Source: JAXIPB01 sp045403155
GTDB taxonomy: Bacteria; Actinomycetota; Actinomycetes; Mycobacteriales; Micromonosporaceae
Assembly: GCA_045403155.1 (NCBI GenBank)
Contig: JAXIPB010000071.1
Coordinates: 1-64,000, forward strand
DNA: 64,000 nt
Direction: 5' to 3'
This document shows, piece by piece, positions 1 through 9,035 of the stretch. Under the pieces are notes generated by a model that was not told where the DNA came from, ran no database searches, and worked only from the letters and a program-made list of their open reading frames with translations. Both the position numbers and the translations under genes were made by a program. Position 1 is the first letter of the stretch. Each line of letters starts with the position of its first letter.

Positions 1-2
1 AC

Positions 3-107
3 CTGGTCGCCGCCGCACTGGTGGCCGCGGAGCAGGACGAAACCGTGACGGTGCGAGTCGCCGACCTACACCGCGCCATCGATCTCGCCCTACGCCGCGC
101 CGCATAG
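3..107 (+). CDS. C-terminal end of an unidentified protein (cut by window edge)
   Basis: The frame opening at base 3 stays open for 34 codons and ends at TAG (105-107). The readable tail is Ala/Leu/Arg rich, with acidic residues in the middle, and looks helical. It is too short to assign a family. It converges on the XRE regulator gene, with 24 bases between the two stops. The call rests on reading frame and codon use only. Confidence 0.4.
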   Translation: MVAAALVAAEQDETVTVRVADLHRAIDLALRRAA

Positions 108-131
108 CGACTGCGAGCTGGCCAATGCTGC

Positions 132-443
132 TCATGCGTCACCACCGCGCTGCTCGGCCAGCCGTGCCGTGTCGACGTCGAACGCGAGGCCCATCCAACC
201 GCGCGGAACGGCCAGCCCCTCGGAGATTCGGACCAGCAGGTCGTAGCTGACAACTTGGCGACGACCTGCAATGATCTCCGACACTTCGCTCTGCGACTGA
301 CCGGTCCGTGCCGCGATAGCACGCTGAGACATGCCGTACCGCTGCAGCAACCGGAACACACCGGCGATGTCGCGGTCAGCCAGACACTTCCTCATGTCGA
401 CTCGCTCCCATACATCAGGGTTGATCTCCTCACGTGGACGCAC
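132..443 (-). CDS. XRE-family helix-turn-helix regulator, probably truncated
   Basis: This 103-aa protein has an HTH at about residues 35-75 (core SQRAIAARTGQSQSEVSEI), followed by PRGWMGLAFD. From memory, the same opening in actinobacteria usually precedes a long TPR-like C-terminal domain of several hundred residues. Here the protein stops after about 25 more residues, so the sensor half appears to be lost. A DNA-binding role is likely from the HTH, but the target is unknown. The loss fits the other broken genes in the first 3 kb. Confidence 0.7.
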   Translation of the reverse strand: MRPREEINPDVWERVDMRKCLADRDIAGVFRLLQRYGMSQRAIAARTGQSQSEVSEIIAGRRQVVSYDLLVRISEGLAVPRGWMGLAFDVDTARLAEQRGGDA

Positions 444-1018
444 CTTTTCGGCCTGGCATTCGCCGGCAACCAGAAGGAGAGCCCGGTCGATGGGAATCGT
501 GGGGTATTCGGTACGTTCTGCACGGGCGGAGCCTCCAACTCCGTCAAGGCTCGGGGAGAACGGTGCGCGAACACCGCCCCGAGCCGCCTACAAGGTCAAG
601 AGGTATCAATTCTGTGGCTGACGCGCCGACAGAGACGCCAGCAGCACGACGGGCAGGCTTCAATAGCTCGTGAGCACGGCGGTGCGCGTCCCCAGCGGCC
701 CGGCATCGCCGCCCCGGCCAGCGGTCGCCCAAGATCCAAGTACAGCTGGAAAGTACAGCAGCGGACAGCGCTCAACCGCCCAACTGCAAACCAGCACACA
801 CGGCCTGACCTGCGGCGGAGCACTGTCCGATCATGGTTGCAGCAACTCCGTAGGTTCAGGGTTCGAGTCCCTGGCGCCCCACCTCGTCAGAATTGTGCAC
901 GAGTCCACGTTCCACGAGCGGTGCGAGCCTTGTCCGTGTCGCGCTGTTGCTGGTGCCGGGGTTTGGCCGCCATCTTCACGACGAGGTGCGCCAAGTGCGG
1001 TGCACGTAGCCTGACCTC
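444..1018. other. Non-coding stretch with no convincing gene
   Basis: Overlapping frames on both strands are open here, but they are short, Arg/Pro/Ser-rich and mutually shadowing, as expected of random high-GC DNA. The only recognisable item is a tRNA 3' half at 836-883. A GATCATGG at 829-836 resembles the head of the dispersed repeats seen elsewhere, but it stands alone. Confidence 0.5.
836..883 (+). other. tRNA 3'-half fragment, possible old attachment site
   Basis: Positions 857-861 and 869-873 form a perfect 5-bp T stem around the loop TTCGAGT (862-868). They are followed by a 7-base acceptor 3' strand GCGCCCC (874-880), A at 881 as discriminator, and CC. No matching 5' acceptor strand (GGGGCGC) or D arm lies in the 80 bases upstream, so this is not a complete tRNA gene. 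Integrases often leave the 3' half of a tRNA at one end of an integrated element. That origin is inferred, since no integrase is present. Confidence 0.55.
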
Positions 1019-1140
1019 GTGGGTGCTGAGACCGACGCACTGGTGATCGGCCCGGGAGTGATCGGGCTGACGACCGCGATCGTCGTCGCCGTGGCCGAGG
1101 TCGAGCCGCGGCTCTCCGGCGCCCCGGTTCCTCGGCCTGG
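1019..1140 (+). pseudogene. Decayed N-terminus of a flavin-dependent oxidase
   Basis: Reading from GTG 1019 gives TDALVIGPGVIGLTTAI, a good dinucleotide-binding beta-alpha start (GxGxxG) like that of D-amino-acid oxidases. After about 25 residues the sequence loses family resemblance and runs into the next gene. No catalytic part remains. A chance match is possible, because the fragment is short. Confidence 0.35.
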
Positions 1141-1431
1141 ATGGCGGCCCCGCGAATGGTGACGATCCTCGTAGACGCTCTTGGCTGGGCAGGCGCGGCC
1201 AGCCTGCTTCTTGCATACGGCTTGACGTCGGCCGGCAGGTTGCCACCGGAAGGCGCGAGATTCCAGCTGCTCAACCTGTTCGGCGCGCTCGCGTTGACGG
1301 TGAACTCCGCCTATCACGGCGCGTGGCCGTCTGCGGCACTGAACATCGTGTGGATCGGCATCGGCGTCGCGGCGCTCGTCCGCGGCAAACGGCGTCGTGT
1401 GCGGGATGGGAAGGCGCCCCGCGTGCCCTGA
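1141..1431 (+). CDS. Small membrane protein, CBU_0592-like
   Basis: This 96-aa protein has three hydrophobic segments at about residues 7-27, 42-60 and 64-80, and an Arg/Lys-rich tail. The core (GWAGAASLLLAYGL, then FQLLNLFGALALTVNS) resembles the small CBU_0592-type membrane family of unknown function. It could start at ATG 1141 or at ATG 1156. It stands alone, with no operon partner that would suggest a role. Confidence 0.65.
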   Translation: MAAPRMVTILVDALGWAGAASLLLAYGLTSAGRLPPEGARFQLLNLFGALALTVNSAYHGAWPSAALNIVWIGIGVAALVRGKRRRVRDGKAPRVP

Positions 1432-1537
1432 TCCACCCGTGCGTCAATCAAAGGCCGACGGTCCGATCTCCGATCTTCGGCCAAACGTCCGGGATTGGGC
1501 GCCGGCAGGCGGACGCTTCCGGGAAGGGTCAGACGGG

Positions 1538-1891
1538 TCAGACGGGTCCGCCGCCGGCGTGGGCACGGCCGGATACGACGTCGATCCACTGTAGCCAGAC
1601 GTCCTCCGCGGGCGTGTCGAGCTCGGCCGCGACCGCCGCTGCGGCCGCGGAGAGGGCGGCGAGAACGGTCTCGGCGTCCCGCACCCGGCCCCTGACCACG
1701 ACGATTGGGCACTGCGTGGTCGCCGTGGCTCGCCGCTCTCCAATGTGCTGCGCCGCCGCCGGCACGTACGAGGCCCATACGTCTGCCACGGGGCAGCCGA
1801 CCGCCGCGGCCATATCAGTGACGACGCGCGCGAGAACGCGGTCAACTGTGGACTCATCGGCAGCCAGCGCGGTCACGGTGACGATTGGCAT
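1538..1891 (-). CDS. Tautomerase-like small protein
   Basis: This 117-aa protein begins MPIVTVTAL. In the 4-oxalocrotonate tautomerase fold the proline after the initiator Met is the catalytic base, and here it would be Pro2. The length suggests a two-motif (MIF or cis-CaaD size) rather than a 60-aa member. The middle carries DVWASYVPA and a second DVWLQWIDV, consistent with an internal duplication of the fold. Substrate unknown. It is convergent with the gene at 1141. Confidence 0.5.
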   Translation of the reverse strand: MPIVTVTALAADESTVDRVLARVVTDMAAAVGCPVADVWASYVPAAAQHIGERRATATTQCPIVVVRGRVRDAETVLAALSAAAAAVAAELDTPAEDVWLQWIDVVSGRAHAGGGPV

Positions 1892-2138
1892 ACGGTCAAG
1901 GTAGCGCTACCGGCGATTGCACGCTGCGCCGTGGTTTCAGAATCGCTACGCACGGGATCCGCTGCCGTCACAATGGGCGCACGCCGAGGATCGACTCATA
2001 CGTTCGTACAGTTATTTATCGCAATTCACTCTAAAGATGACTTTCATACCGTTAACTTGGTCGTGCGCTCAACTCCTGGGCTTGGTTATGCGCGGCAGCG
2101 CCGACATGTTCCGGCTGTCGCCACTGGAGGTGTCTGCG

Positions 2139-2531
2139 GTGGAACGTGTGCTTGTCGTGGAGGACGACGAGAGGGTCTCGCGACTCGTTGCGCGGGCTCT
2201 ACAGGAGGATGGATACGCCGTAGACCGGGCCAATGACGGAAATTCGGGATTGGGCGCGGCGCTGGCTGTTGACTTCGACCTCGTGGTCCTTGACCTGATG
2301 CTGCCCGGAATGGACGGCACCGACCGGCCGGATCAGTCGACCCGATACCAGGCACGTGAGCACGAAAGCGTAGAGGCCGATCCAGAACCAGCGGCCCGGT
2401 CCGGGCTCGGAGAGATCGCGACCGGTCGCGAACTGGTGGCCGTAGCTGAGCAACAGCACCGCGTAGCTGGTCAGATGGACGAAATACCAGATTTCGTACG
2501 GAAGGATCGCGCGGACCGCGCGGATGGCTAA
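2139..2531 (+). pseudogene. Truncated response regulator, receiver domain only
   Basis: From GTG 2139, with GGAGG at 2126-2130, the protein reads VERVLVVEDDERVSRLVARA. The acidic pair DD and a phospho-acceptor context VVLDLMLPGMDG are present. At about 2312-2330 the family match stops. The remaining frame is the antisense of the ferric-reductase-like gene on the other strand. The switch Thr/Lys, the rest of the receiver and the DNA-binding domain are gone. The bases upstream (about 2000-2060) are unusually AT-rich for this window. An OmpR-type regulator is the likely ancestor, and no kinase gene is adjacent. Confidence 0.75.
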
Positions 2532-3086
2532 GAGTCCGATGCCGATCAGAAGACCGGTCGCCACAAAGGCGCTGATCATGTCCTCGTACAGAGTCAGCAG
2601 CATCCAGACTTCGTGCACAATTGACTCTTGGTCCATCGCGACGTAGCCGAGAGTAATGAGCTCGGCATGCGCGAGGACCATGACCACAAGGGTTGCGCCA
2701 AGATCGCGGTGCCAGGCGAGCAGGTCATTGGCGCCGACGTACCGCTCGAGCCAAGCCACCCGGCTCATCAAGAGAATCTGGATCAGCAGCGCGTAGCCGC
2801 CGATCATGCCCGTCACCCGACCAGCCTCGACCAGGGCCGCACCCGTGCCGTCCACCGAGCCCGCTGGGGTGTTGGTCCACCAGAGCCAGAGACCGATGGC
2901 CAGGCCCGTCCAGAATGTGAGGACGAGCACGCGCCTGGCGCTGCGGTCTCCGCCGGGTGCGCGGGCAGCCTGCATGGCTGGGCCAAACACGACGCTTCGG
3001 CGCGGGATGTGTGGTGCGGTGGCGACTATGCCGCTCGGCCGGTCATCAGGCAATGAACGGAGTGCTCGCCGATCCGATATCTCCAC
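2199..3086 (-). pseudogene. Truncated ferric-reductase-like transmembrane protein
   Basis: About 250 authentic residues form a six-helix membrane domain: WTGLAIGLWLWW, YALLIQILLMSR, LAWHRDLGATLVVMVLAHAE, and the YFVHLTSYAVLLLSYGHQF segment with candidate heme-ligand histidines. Family members continue into a FAD- and NAD(P)H-binding reductase domain. Here the match ends near GRLIRPVG (about 2325) and the frame runs on antisense through the truncated response regulator. Without the reductase half it cannot carry out ordinary electron transfer from NAD(P)H. The two broken genes share one breakpoint. Confidence 0.75.
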
Positions 3087-3218
3087 GAATCGTTAGTACC
3101 AAACACATCGCGTTAAATAGAACGCCGGGGGGCAACCTTTAGGTAGTCTTATCGGCCGCTTTAGCGGGCGCTTAGGTTGAGACGATTGGGGCTTGTTCGT
3201 GATCGAGAAGAGTGCTGG

Positions 3219-4190
3219 GTGCGTCCGTACACGCTAGTCACGATCGATGACGTTCGCGCGGCGGCGGCCAGCATCGCGGGCGTCGCGGTACGCACACCGC
3301 TGCTCACTACGCCGTCATGGCCGGGACTGTGGCTCAAGCCGGAGAACCTTCAGCCGATCGGCGCGTTCAAGATACGCGGCGCGATGCACGCCCTGTCGCG
3401 CCTCCCCGATTCCGCCCGCGCGAACGGTGTGATCACCCACTCCTCCGGCAACCACGGCCAGGCGCTCGCGTTCGCGGCGCAACGGTTCGGCGTTCCGTGC
3501 GTGGTTGTGATGCCTGACGTCGCTCCGATCACCAAGGTCGAGGCTGTGCGGGCGCTGGGCGCGGAGGTCGTGCTGGTTCAACCGGCATATCGCGAAGCAC
3601 GCACCGAGGAACTTGCCGGCGCCCGTGGGCTCGTCGTCATCCCGCCCTTTGACCACCACGACGTTATCGCCGGCCAGGGCACCGTGGGCCTGGAGATCAT
3701 GGAGGATCTGCCCGACGCCGCCTGCGTGCTTGTGCCGGTCGGCGGCGGTGGCCTCGCGTCCGGCGTGGCGACTGCCGTCAAGGCCCGTCGGCCATCGACG
3801 CGGGTCGTGGGGGTCGAGCCGGAGCTCGCCGCGGACGCTCTCGAGAGCCTTCGCGAGGGCCGCGTGGTCCGCTGGCCAACCGAGCAGACGTACCGTACGT
3901 CGGCAGACGGCCTACGGACTCAGCTCTCCGACCTCACCCTGGCCCACCTGCGCGAGCGTCTCGACGGCATCATGACGGTCACGGAGGAGGAGATCCTCGC
4001 CACGGTAGGGGCGCTCGCCCGCTCGGCCCGCATCGTCGCCGAGCCCAGTGGGGCGGTCGCACCGGCGGCGTGGCTGCACCGGTGGAACGAGGTCCGTCAA
4101 CGCTTCGACGTCGCGGACGGGCCCGTGGTCGCCGTGGTCACCGGCGGCAATATGGATCCGGCGCTTCTCGCCGAACTCATCCGCCGCTAA
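3219..4190 (+). CDS. PLP-dependent threonine/serine dehydratase-like enzyme
   Basis: This is a fold-type II PLP enzyme of 323 aa. The Schiff-base lysine lies in GAFKIRGA (about residue 51), the phosphate-binding region is SSGNHGQAL, and the glycine loop is PVGGGGLASG. Such enzymes deaminate threonine or serine to 2-oxobutyrate or pyruvate. No ACT regulatory domain is present, so it is catabolic-type or a serine racemase-like paralogue. GTG 3219 (VRPYTLVTIDDV) fits the family start better than the frame's first start at 3177. Its last 14 bases overlap the 3' end of the convergent peptidase gene. Confidence 0.85.
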   Translation: MRPYTLVTIDDVRAAAASIAGVAVRTPLLTTPSWPGLWLKPENLQPIGAFKIRGAMHALSRLPDSARANGVITHSSGNHGQALAFAAQRFGVPCVVVMPDVAPITKVEAVRALGAEVVLVQPAYREARTEELAGARGLVVIPPFDHHDVIAGQGTVGLEIMEDLPDAACVLVPVGGGGLASGVATAVKARRPSTRVVGVEPELAADALESLREGRVVRWPTEQTYRTSADGLRTQLSDLTLAHLRERLDGIMTVTEEEILATVGALARSARIVAEPSGAVAPAAWLHRWNEVRQRFDVADGPVVAVVTGGNMDPALLAELIRR

Positions 4191-6261
4191 CTCGCGTAGC
4201 CAGCGCGACGATCCAGGCGGCGATGAACGCCTCCTCCCTCCACGCGTCATACCGACCGCTCGGCCCGCCGTGGCCCGCGCCCATCTCTGTCTTGAGCAGG
4301 AAGTCTCCGTCGGGGACCGCCGCGCGCAGGCGAGCGATCCACTTCGCCGGCTCGTGGAAGAGCACGCGCGTGTCGTGCAGGCTGCCCATCGCCAGGATGG
4401 ATGGATAGCTGCCGGCGGCCACGTTCTCGTACGGGGCGTACGACTTGACGTACGCGTATGCCTCCCCCGACTCGAGCGGGTTCCCCCACTCCTCCCACTC
4501 GGTGACGGTCAACGGAAGCGAGGGGTCGAGGATCGAGTTCAGGACGTCCACGAACGGCACCTGCGCCACGATGCCGGCGAACGCCTGCGGCGCCTGGTTC
4601 GCGACCGCGCCCATCAGCAGCCCCCCGGCGGAGCCGCCACGCGCCACAAGCCTGTCCGACGACGTCCAGGCAGCCTTGACCAGATGGTCCGCGCAGGCCA
4701 CGAAGTCGGTGAAGGTGTTCTTCTTGGCGAACAGCTTGCCGTCCTCGTACCACCGGCGGCCCATCTCACCGCCGCCGCGAACGTGCGCCACCGCGAAGGC
4801 GAATCCTCTGTCCACAAGAGAGAGTCGCGGGATGGAGAACCAGGGATCCATGCTCAGCTCGTATGACCCATATCCATAGAGGACCGCCGGCGCCGAACCG
4901 TCACGCGGTGTCCCGCGCCGGGCGACAAGCGAGATGGGGACGAGGGTGCCGTCCGGCGCCGCGGCCCATTCACGATGCTGCTCATAGTCCGCCGGATCGA
5001 ACCCACCTAGCACCGGCTTCTGCTTGCGCAGCATCATTTCGCCGGTGCGCACGTCGTAGTCGTACACGCTCTCCGGTGTTACGAGTGAGGTGTAGTGCAG
5101 GCGGATGACCGACGTTTCGTACTCGGGGTTCGCGTCGAGTCCGACGCTGTAGATCGGTTCCGGGAATGTGATCGCGAAGTCTTCCCCTCGGACCGGAAGT
5201 ACACGCAGACCGGTGAGGCCGTCCTGGCGCAGCGACACCACCACGTGATCGCCGAATGCGTCGACACCGAGCAGCCTTGTGCCGGGCGAGTGCGGGATCA
5301 GTTCGCGCCACTCGCCGGGGGCGTCCTGGGGCGTCCAGGCGAGCGCGAAGTCCTCCGCTCCGTCGTTGTGCAGGATGAGGAAGCGGCCGGAGCGATCGTG
5401 CTCCACCTCGTACTCGACGCCCTGACGGCGCGGCGCGATCAGCCGCGGCGCCCGGGTGGGATCCGATGCCGGGATGACGTGGACCTCGCTGGTTAATTTG
5501 CTGTGGATGTCAATGACGAGGTACGCCTCAGACCGGCTCAGTTCGATCCCGACCCAAAATCGCTCGTCCGGCTCCTCCAATATGATCACGTCATCGTTGG
5601 CGGAGGCACCGATCGTATGCCGCCACACCCGATGCGGTCGCCAGGCCTCGTCAATGGTCAGGTAGAAGAGGCTCGTGGGGTCGGCCGACCAGGCCGACCC
5701 GTAGAAGACATTGGGCACCTCGTCGGCGAGGACCGCTCCTGTGCGCAGATCCTTTACCCGCAACGTGAATCGCTCATCGCCCGCGAGGTCGACGGAGTAC
5801 GCGAGCAGGTTGCCATCCGGACTCACGTCGAAGGTGCCGAGAGCGAAGAACTCCGATTCGCCGGCCTCGACGTTGCCGTCGAGCAGCACGACCTCACTGT
5901 CGAGTGGAGTGCCGTCCTCGGTGGATGGTGGTGCGACCTCGCCCGGGGCAACCGCGCGGCGGCAGTGGATGGCGTACTGCATGCCCTCGACCGTCCGGGT
6001 GTAATACCAGTACGCTCCCTTCCGCGCGGGAACGGAGAGGTCGGTCTCCTTCGTCCGCGACCTGATCTCGTTGAAGATCGCCTCACGCAGATCGGCCTGG
6101 TCGGCCGTGCGGGCCTCGGTGAAGGCGTTCTCGGCCTCGAGATAGGCGATCGTGTCCGGTTCGTCCTTGTGCGCCAGCCACGCGTACTCGTCGATCACGG
6201 TGTCGCCGTGGTGGCGCCGCTCGGTCGGCACCCGCTTCGCGGCGGGCGGAGGTGTGGTCAT
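4177..6261 (-). CDS. ptrB: Oligopeptidase B (prolyl oligopeptidase family S9A)
   Basis: A 694-aa serine peptidase, the usual family length, that cleaves short peptides, in oligopeptidase B after basic residues. An N-terminal beta-propeller spans about residues 10-400 and an alpha/beta-hydrolase domain follows. The nucleophile is in GGSAGGLLMG (Ser near 544), the Asp is probably in the SLHDTRV segment, and the His is in MGAGHGG. PVLYGYGSYE-type and AHVRGGGEMG segments are characteristic of S9A. ATG 6261 is chosen because upstream residues show no family character. It is divergent from hemL, with 67 bases between. Confidence 0.92.
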   Translation of the reverse strand: MTTPPPAAKRVPTERRHHGDTVIDEYAWLAHKDEPDTIAYLEAENAFTEARTADQADLREAIFNEIRSRTKETDLSVPARKGAYWYYTRTVEGMQYAIHCRRAVAPGEVAPPSTEDGTPLDSEVVLLDGNVEAGESEFFALGTFDVSPDGNLLAYSVDLAGDERFTLRVKDLRTGAVLADEVPNVFYGSAWSADPTSLFYLTIDEAWRPHRVWRHTIGASANDDVIILEEPDERFWVGIELSRSEAYLVIDIHSKLTSEVHVIPASDPTRAPRLIAPRRQGVEYEVEHDRSGRFLILHNDGAEDFALAWTPQDAPGEWRELIPHSPGTRLLGVDAFGDHVVVSLRQDGLTGLRVLPVRGEDFAITFPEPIYSVGLDANPEYETSVIRLHYTSLVTPESVYDYDVRTGEMMLRKQKPVLGGFDPADYEQHREWAAAPDGTLVPISLVARRGTPRDGSAPAVLYGYGSYELSMDPWFSIPRLSLVDRGFAFAVAHVRGGGEMGRRWYEDGKLFAKKNTFTDFVACADHLVKAAWTSSDRLVARGGSAGGLLMGAVANQAPQAFAGIVAQVPFVDVLNSILDPSLPLTVTEWEEWGNPLESGEAYAYVKSYAPYENVAAGSYPSILAMGSLHDTRVLFHEPAKWIARLRAAVPDGDFLLKTEMGAGHGGPSGRYDAWREEAFIAAWIVALATRVSGG

Positions 6262-6328
6262 GGCACCCCACGCTACCGGCGGGGGCCCAGACCGACTGAG
6301 CGGCGCCGGCTGACAGAATGTCCGTGCC

Positions 6329-7672
6329 GTGACAGAGCCACAACGCGGAGGCGGGGCGTATCCAGAGGACGCGCCAGCCTCACAGGAACTCTTCGACCGC
6401 GCCCGCGCGATTGTGCCGGGTGGGGTCAACTCGCCCGTACGCGCCTTCCGCGCGGTCGGGGGGACGCCTCGATTCATGGCTCGCGGCGAGGGTCCGTACA
6501 TCTTCGACGTTGACGGGCGCCGTTATGTGGATCTCGTTTCGTCCTGGGGGCCTCTCATTCTCGGTCACGCTCACCCCTCCGTCGTATCGGCCGTCGCCGA
6601 GGCGGCCGCGCGGGGGACGAGCTTCGGCACGCCCACACCGGGTGAAGTCGACCTCGCCGAGGAACTCGTCTCCCGCACCCCTGTCGAGCAGGTCCGGCTG
6701 GTCAACTCAGGCACCGAGGCGACGATGAGCGCGATCCGCCTGGCCCGGGCCGCGACCGGTCGGCCGAAGATCATTAAGTTCGCCGGGTGTTATCACGGTC
6801 ACTCCGACGGCCTGCTCGCCGCCGCCGGTTCTGGCGTGGCGACGCTCGGGTTACCCGACTCGCCCGGTGTGACCGCGGCGGCGGCCGGCGAGACGATCGT
6901 GCTGCCCTACAACGACCTCGACGCGGTGTCCGAGGCGTTCGCCGCCGCGGACGGTGATGTGGCGGCGATCATCACCGAGGCCGCGCCGGGCAACATGGGC
7001 GTCGTGCCGCCAGCACCGGGATTCAACGCGGCGTTGGCGGAGATGGCACACCGGCACGGTGCGCTGCTGATCCTGGACGAGGTGATGACCGGCTTCCGGG
7101 TTGCCCGCGGCGGCTGGGCCGATCTTGCCGGCCGCGCTGGAGAGAACATCGACGCCGATCTCTATACGTTCGGCAAGGTCATGGGCGGCGGGCTGCCGGC
7201 GGCGGCATTCGGTGGTCGAACCGCGATCATGGCGCTGTTGGCCCCGGCCGGCCCCGTCTATCAAGCGGGAACGCTCTCCGGGAATCCCGTCGCCTGCGCG
7301 GCCGGCCTCGCCACGCTCCGCGGGTGTACCGACGACGTCTACGCCCGGCTGGACAAGACCGCCGCGATCATCGGTGATCTCGCCGCGGGCGCACTGGGCG
7401 GGGCCGGGGTGGCGCACCGGTTGCAGTACGCGGGCAACATGTTCTCGATCTTCTTCACCGGTGGCGATGTGGTTGATTACGAGGCTGCTCGCTCCCAGAA
7501 TCTCAACGCCTTCCGTGCGCTCTTCCACGAGATGCTGGCTCGCGGCGTTTATCTGCCGCCGTCGGCCTTCGAGGCGTGGTTCGTCTCAGCCGCTCTCGAC
7601 GATGTCGCTTTGGAGATCATCGCCTCGGCGCTGCCTTCGGCCGCGCGGGCCGCTGCCGCGGTGGCGGCATGA
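6329..7672 (+). CDS. hemL: Glutamate-1-semialdehyde 2,1-aminomutase
   Basis: Converts glutamate-1-semialdehyde to 5-aminolevulinate in the C5 route to heme, B12 and other tetrapyrroles. The 447-aa protein has the class III aminotransferase features: VPGGVNSPVRAF near the N-terminus, NSGTEATMSAIRLAR, the GCYHGHSD loop, LILDEVMTGFR, and the PLP lysine in YTFGKVMGGGLP (Lys about 283). The start is GTG 6329. Its stop overlaps the start of the phosphatase gene (ATGA). Heme supply fits the cytochrome c maturation genes just downstream. Confidence 0.96.
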   Translation: MTEPQRGGGAYPEDAPASQELFDRARAIVPGGVNSPVRAFRAVGGTPRFMARGEGPYIFDVDGRRYVDLVSSWGPLILGHAHPSVVSAVAEAAARGTSFGTPTPGEVDLAEELVSRTPVEQVRLVNSGTEATMSAIRLARAATGRPKIIKFAGCYHGHSDGLLAAAGSGVATLGLPDSPGVTAAAAGETIVLPYNDLDAVSEAFAAADGDVAAIITEAAPGNMGVVPPAPGFNAALAEMAHRHGALLILDEVMTGFRVARGGWADLAGRAGENIDADLYTFGKVMGGGLPAAAFGGRTAIMALLAPAGPVYQAGTLSGNPVACAAGLATLRGCTDDVYARLDKTAAIIGDLAAGALGGAGVAHRLQYAGNMFSIFFTGGDVVDYEAARSQNLNAFRALFHEMLARGVYLPPSAFEAWFVSAALDDVALEIIASALPSAARAAAAVAA

Positions 7673-8319
7673 GTACCGAGACAGTCGTGCACATGCTTCG
7701 CCACGGCGAGGTTGAGAACCCGACGAAGATTCTGTACGGGCGGTTGCCGGGATTCCGCCTCTCGAGCCTCGGCGAGCAGATGGCGAAGGCGGCCGCTCAG
7801 GCAGTCGCCGGCCGGGACATTACACTCGTCGTCTCGAGCCCGCTGGAGCGTGCCGTGCAGACCGCGGAACCAGCCGCGGCGCAGTTTGGCTTGCCGGTTC
7901 GGGTGGATGAACGGCTTATCGAGAGCGCGAACTTCTTTGAAGGCAAGCGGGTCGGCGTCGGCGACGGGGTCCTGCGCGACCCGCGCAACTGGTGGGTGTT
8001 GCGCGACCCCTTCAGCCCGTCGTGGGGCGAGAGCTACGCGCTGATCGCCCAGCGCATGTACGCCGCGATCCAGGCCATCCGGGCCGAGGTCGATGGGCAT
8101 GAGGCGGTTTGCGTCTCGCACCAGCTGCCGATCTGGACCTTGCGCCGGCACTTCGAGCGCAAGCGCCTCTGGCACGACCCGCGTCGCCGCCAGTGTGGGC
8201 TCGCCAGCATCACCAGCTTCCACTTCGACGACGCGTCGTTGGTGGGGATCGGCTATACCGAGCCGGCGGCGCACCTCGTGGTTCGCTCTCCCGGCGCCCG
8301 CACCGCCAGAGGCGCATGA
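7669..8319 (+). CDS. Histidine phosphatase (phosphoglycerate mutase-like)
   Basis: A 216-aa protein with the RHGE catalytic motif (MLRHGEVENP, about residues 9-18), a second arginine in SSPLERAVQTAEP, and the late histidine in CVSHQLPIWTLRR. These mark the histidine phosphatase superfamily. True phosphoglycerate mutase function is not implied, because many actinobacterial members are of unknown substrate. It overlaps hemL and resA by 4 bases each, so it sits inside the hemL-res operon. Confidence 0.85.
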   Translation: MSTETVVHMLRHGEVENPTKILYGRLPGFRLSSLGEQMAKAAAQAVAGRDITLVVSSPLERAVQTAEPAAAQFGLPVRVDERLIESANFFEGKRVGVGDGVLRDPRNWWVLRDPFSPSWGESYALIAQRMYAAIQAIRAEVDGHEAVCVSHQLPIWTLRRHFERKRLWHDPRRRQCGLASITSFHFDDASLVGIGYTEPAAHLVVRSPGARTARGA

Positions 8320-8951
8320 TGACCTCCGTCTCGAGCGCTCATGATCGCCGGTATCCGTCAAAACGTGCAGTGAGACTGAGCGTTTTGTCGGAAGACAGCG
8401 ATCTTGGCCGGATCGGGGTGGTCGCCGTGCTCGCGCTACTCGGCCTGGCTCTGGTGGCGGGATGTGCGCGGAGTCCGGCGCCGGTCGCCTCGGCGCAGGG
8501 AATCCGGATGTACGCCGCGGCCGATCGCAAGCCCGCCCCGCCGCTCCGTGGTGAATTGCTCGACGGCACCGGAACCTTCGACCTGGCCGACCACGTCGGC
8601 GACGTGGTTGTCGTAAATTTCTGGGCCCAATGGTGTGCCCCCTGCGTCGTCGAGGCAGACGATCTCGAGCAGACCTACCAGGCCACGAAGGATGACAAGG
8701 TCAGGTTTCTTGGCGTCAACACCCGCGACCAACGCGACAACGCGCGCAGATTCGTCGTCGGGCGGGCGACATATCCGAGCGTCTTCGATCCCAAAGGCAA
8801 GGTCGCGCTCGGCTTCGCCGTGCCGCCGACCACCATGCCGGCGACGGTCATCATCGATCGACAGGGCCGCATCGCCGCGATTGCACTCGGCGCTGTCATC
8901 CGGGCCGACCTCGAGCCAGTCGTCACCCAACTCGCCGGAGAGTCCGCGTGA
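8316..8951 (+). CDS. resA: ResA-like thiol-disulfide lipoprotein for cytochrome c maturation
   Basis: An extracytoplasmic thioredoxin-fold protein that keeps apocytochrome c heme-binding cysteines reduced. A hydrophobic segment leads to the lipobox LVAGC (Cys about 50), so it is probably a lipoprotein. The active site is WCAPC within VVNFWAQWCAPC, and the cis-Pro is in PTTMPATVIID. ATGATG at 8316/8319 overlaps the previous stop. GTG 8370 would give a more usual signal-peptide length and is a real alternative. Followed by ccdA-resB-resC. Confidence 0.9.
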   Translation: MMTSVSSAHDRRYPSKRAVRLSVLSEDSDLGRIGVVAVLALLGLALVAGCARSPAPVASAQGIRMYAAADRKPAPPLRGELLDGTGTFDLADHVGDVVVVNFWAQWCAPCVVEADDLEQTYQATKDDKVRFLGVNTRDQRDNARRFVVGRATYPSVFDPKGKVALGFAVPPTTMPATVIIDRQGRIAAIALGAVIRADLEPVVTQLAGESA

Positions 8952-8959
8952 GCCGCCCC

Positions 8960-9026
8960 AAGATCGCCGTGATCATGAGCTCGCGGTCGCCAAAAGCCGT
9001 CGATCATGACCTGCAGGTCATGATCG
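8960..9026 (+). repeat. 67-bp dispersed repeat, copy A
   Basis: The head AAGATCGCCGTGATCATGAG (8960-8979) is followed by a 21-base spacer and a perfect 26-bp palindrome at 9001-9026 (each arm CGATCATGACCTG). It lies between resA and ccdA, 9 bases ahead of the ccdA start codon, so any RNA hairpin would abut the ccdA ribosome-binding site. It aligns without gaps to copies C, D and F and to the reverse complements of E and G. Confidence 0.9.
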
Positions 9027-9035
9027 GCGGTAAAG

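Noticed and set aside
836..883. A complete tRNA gene
   Set aside because: Only the T arm and acceptor 3' strand are convincing. No 5' acceptor strand or D arm lies upstream at the right distance.
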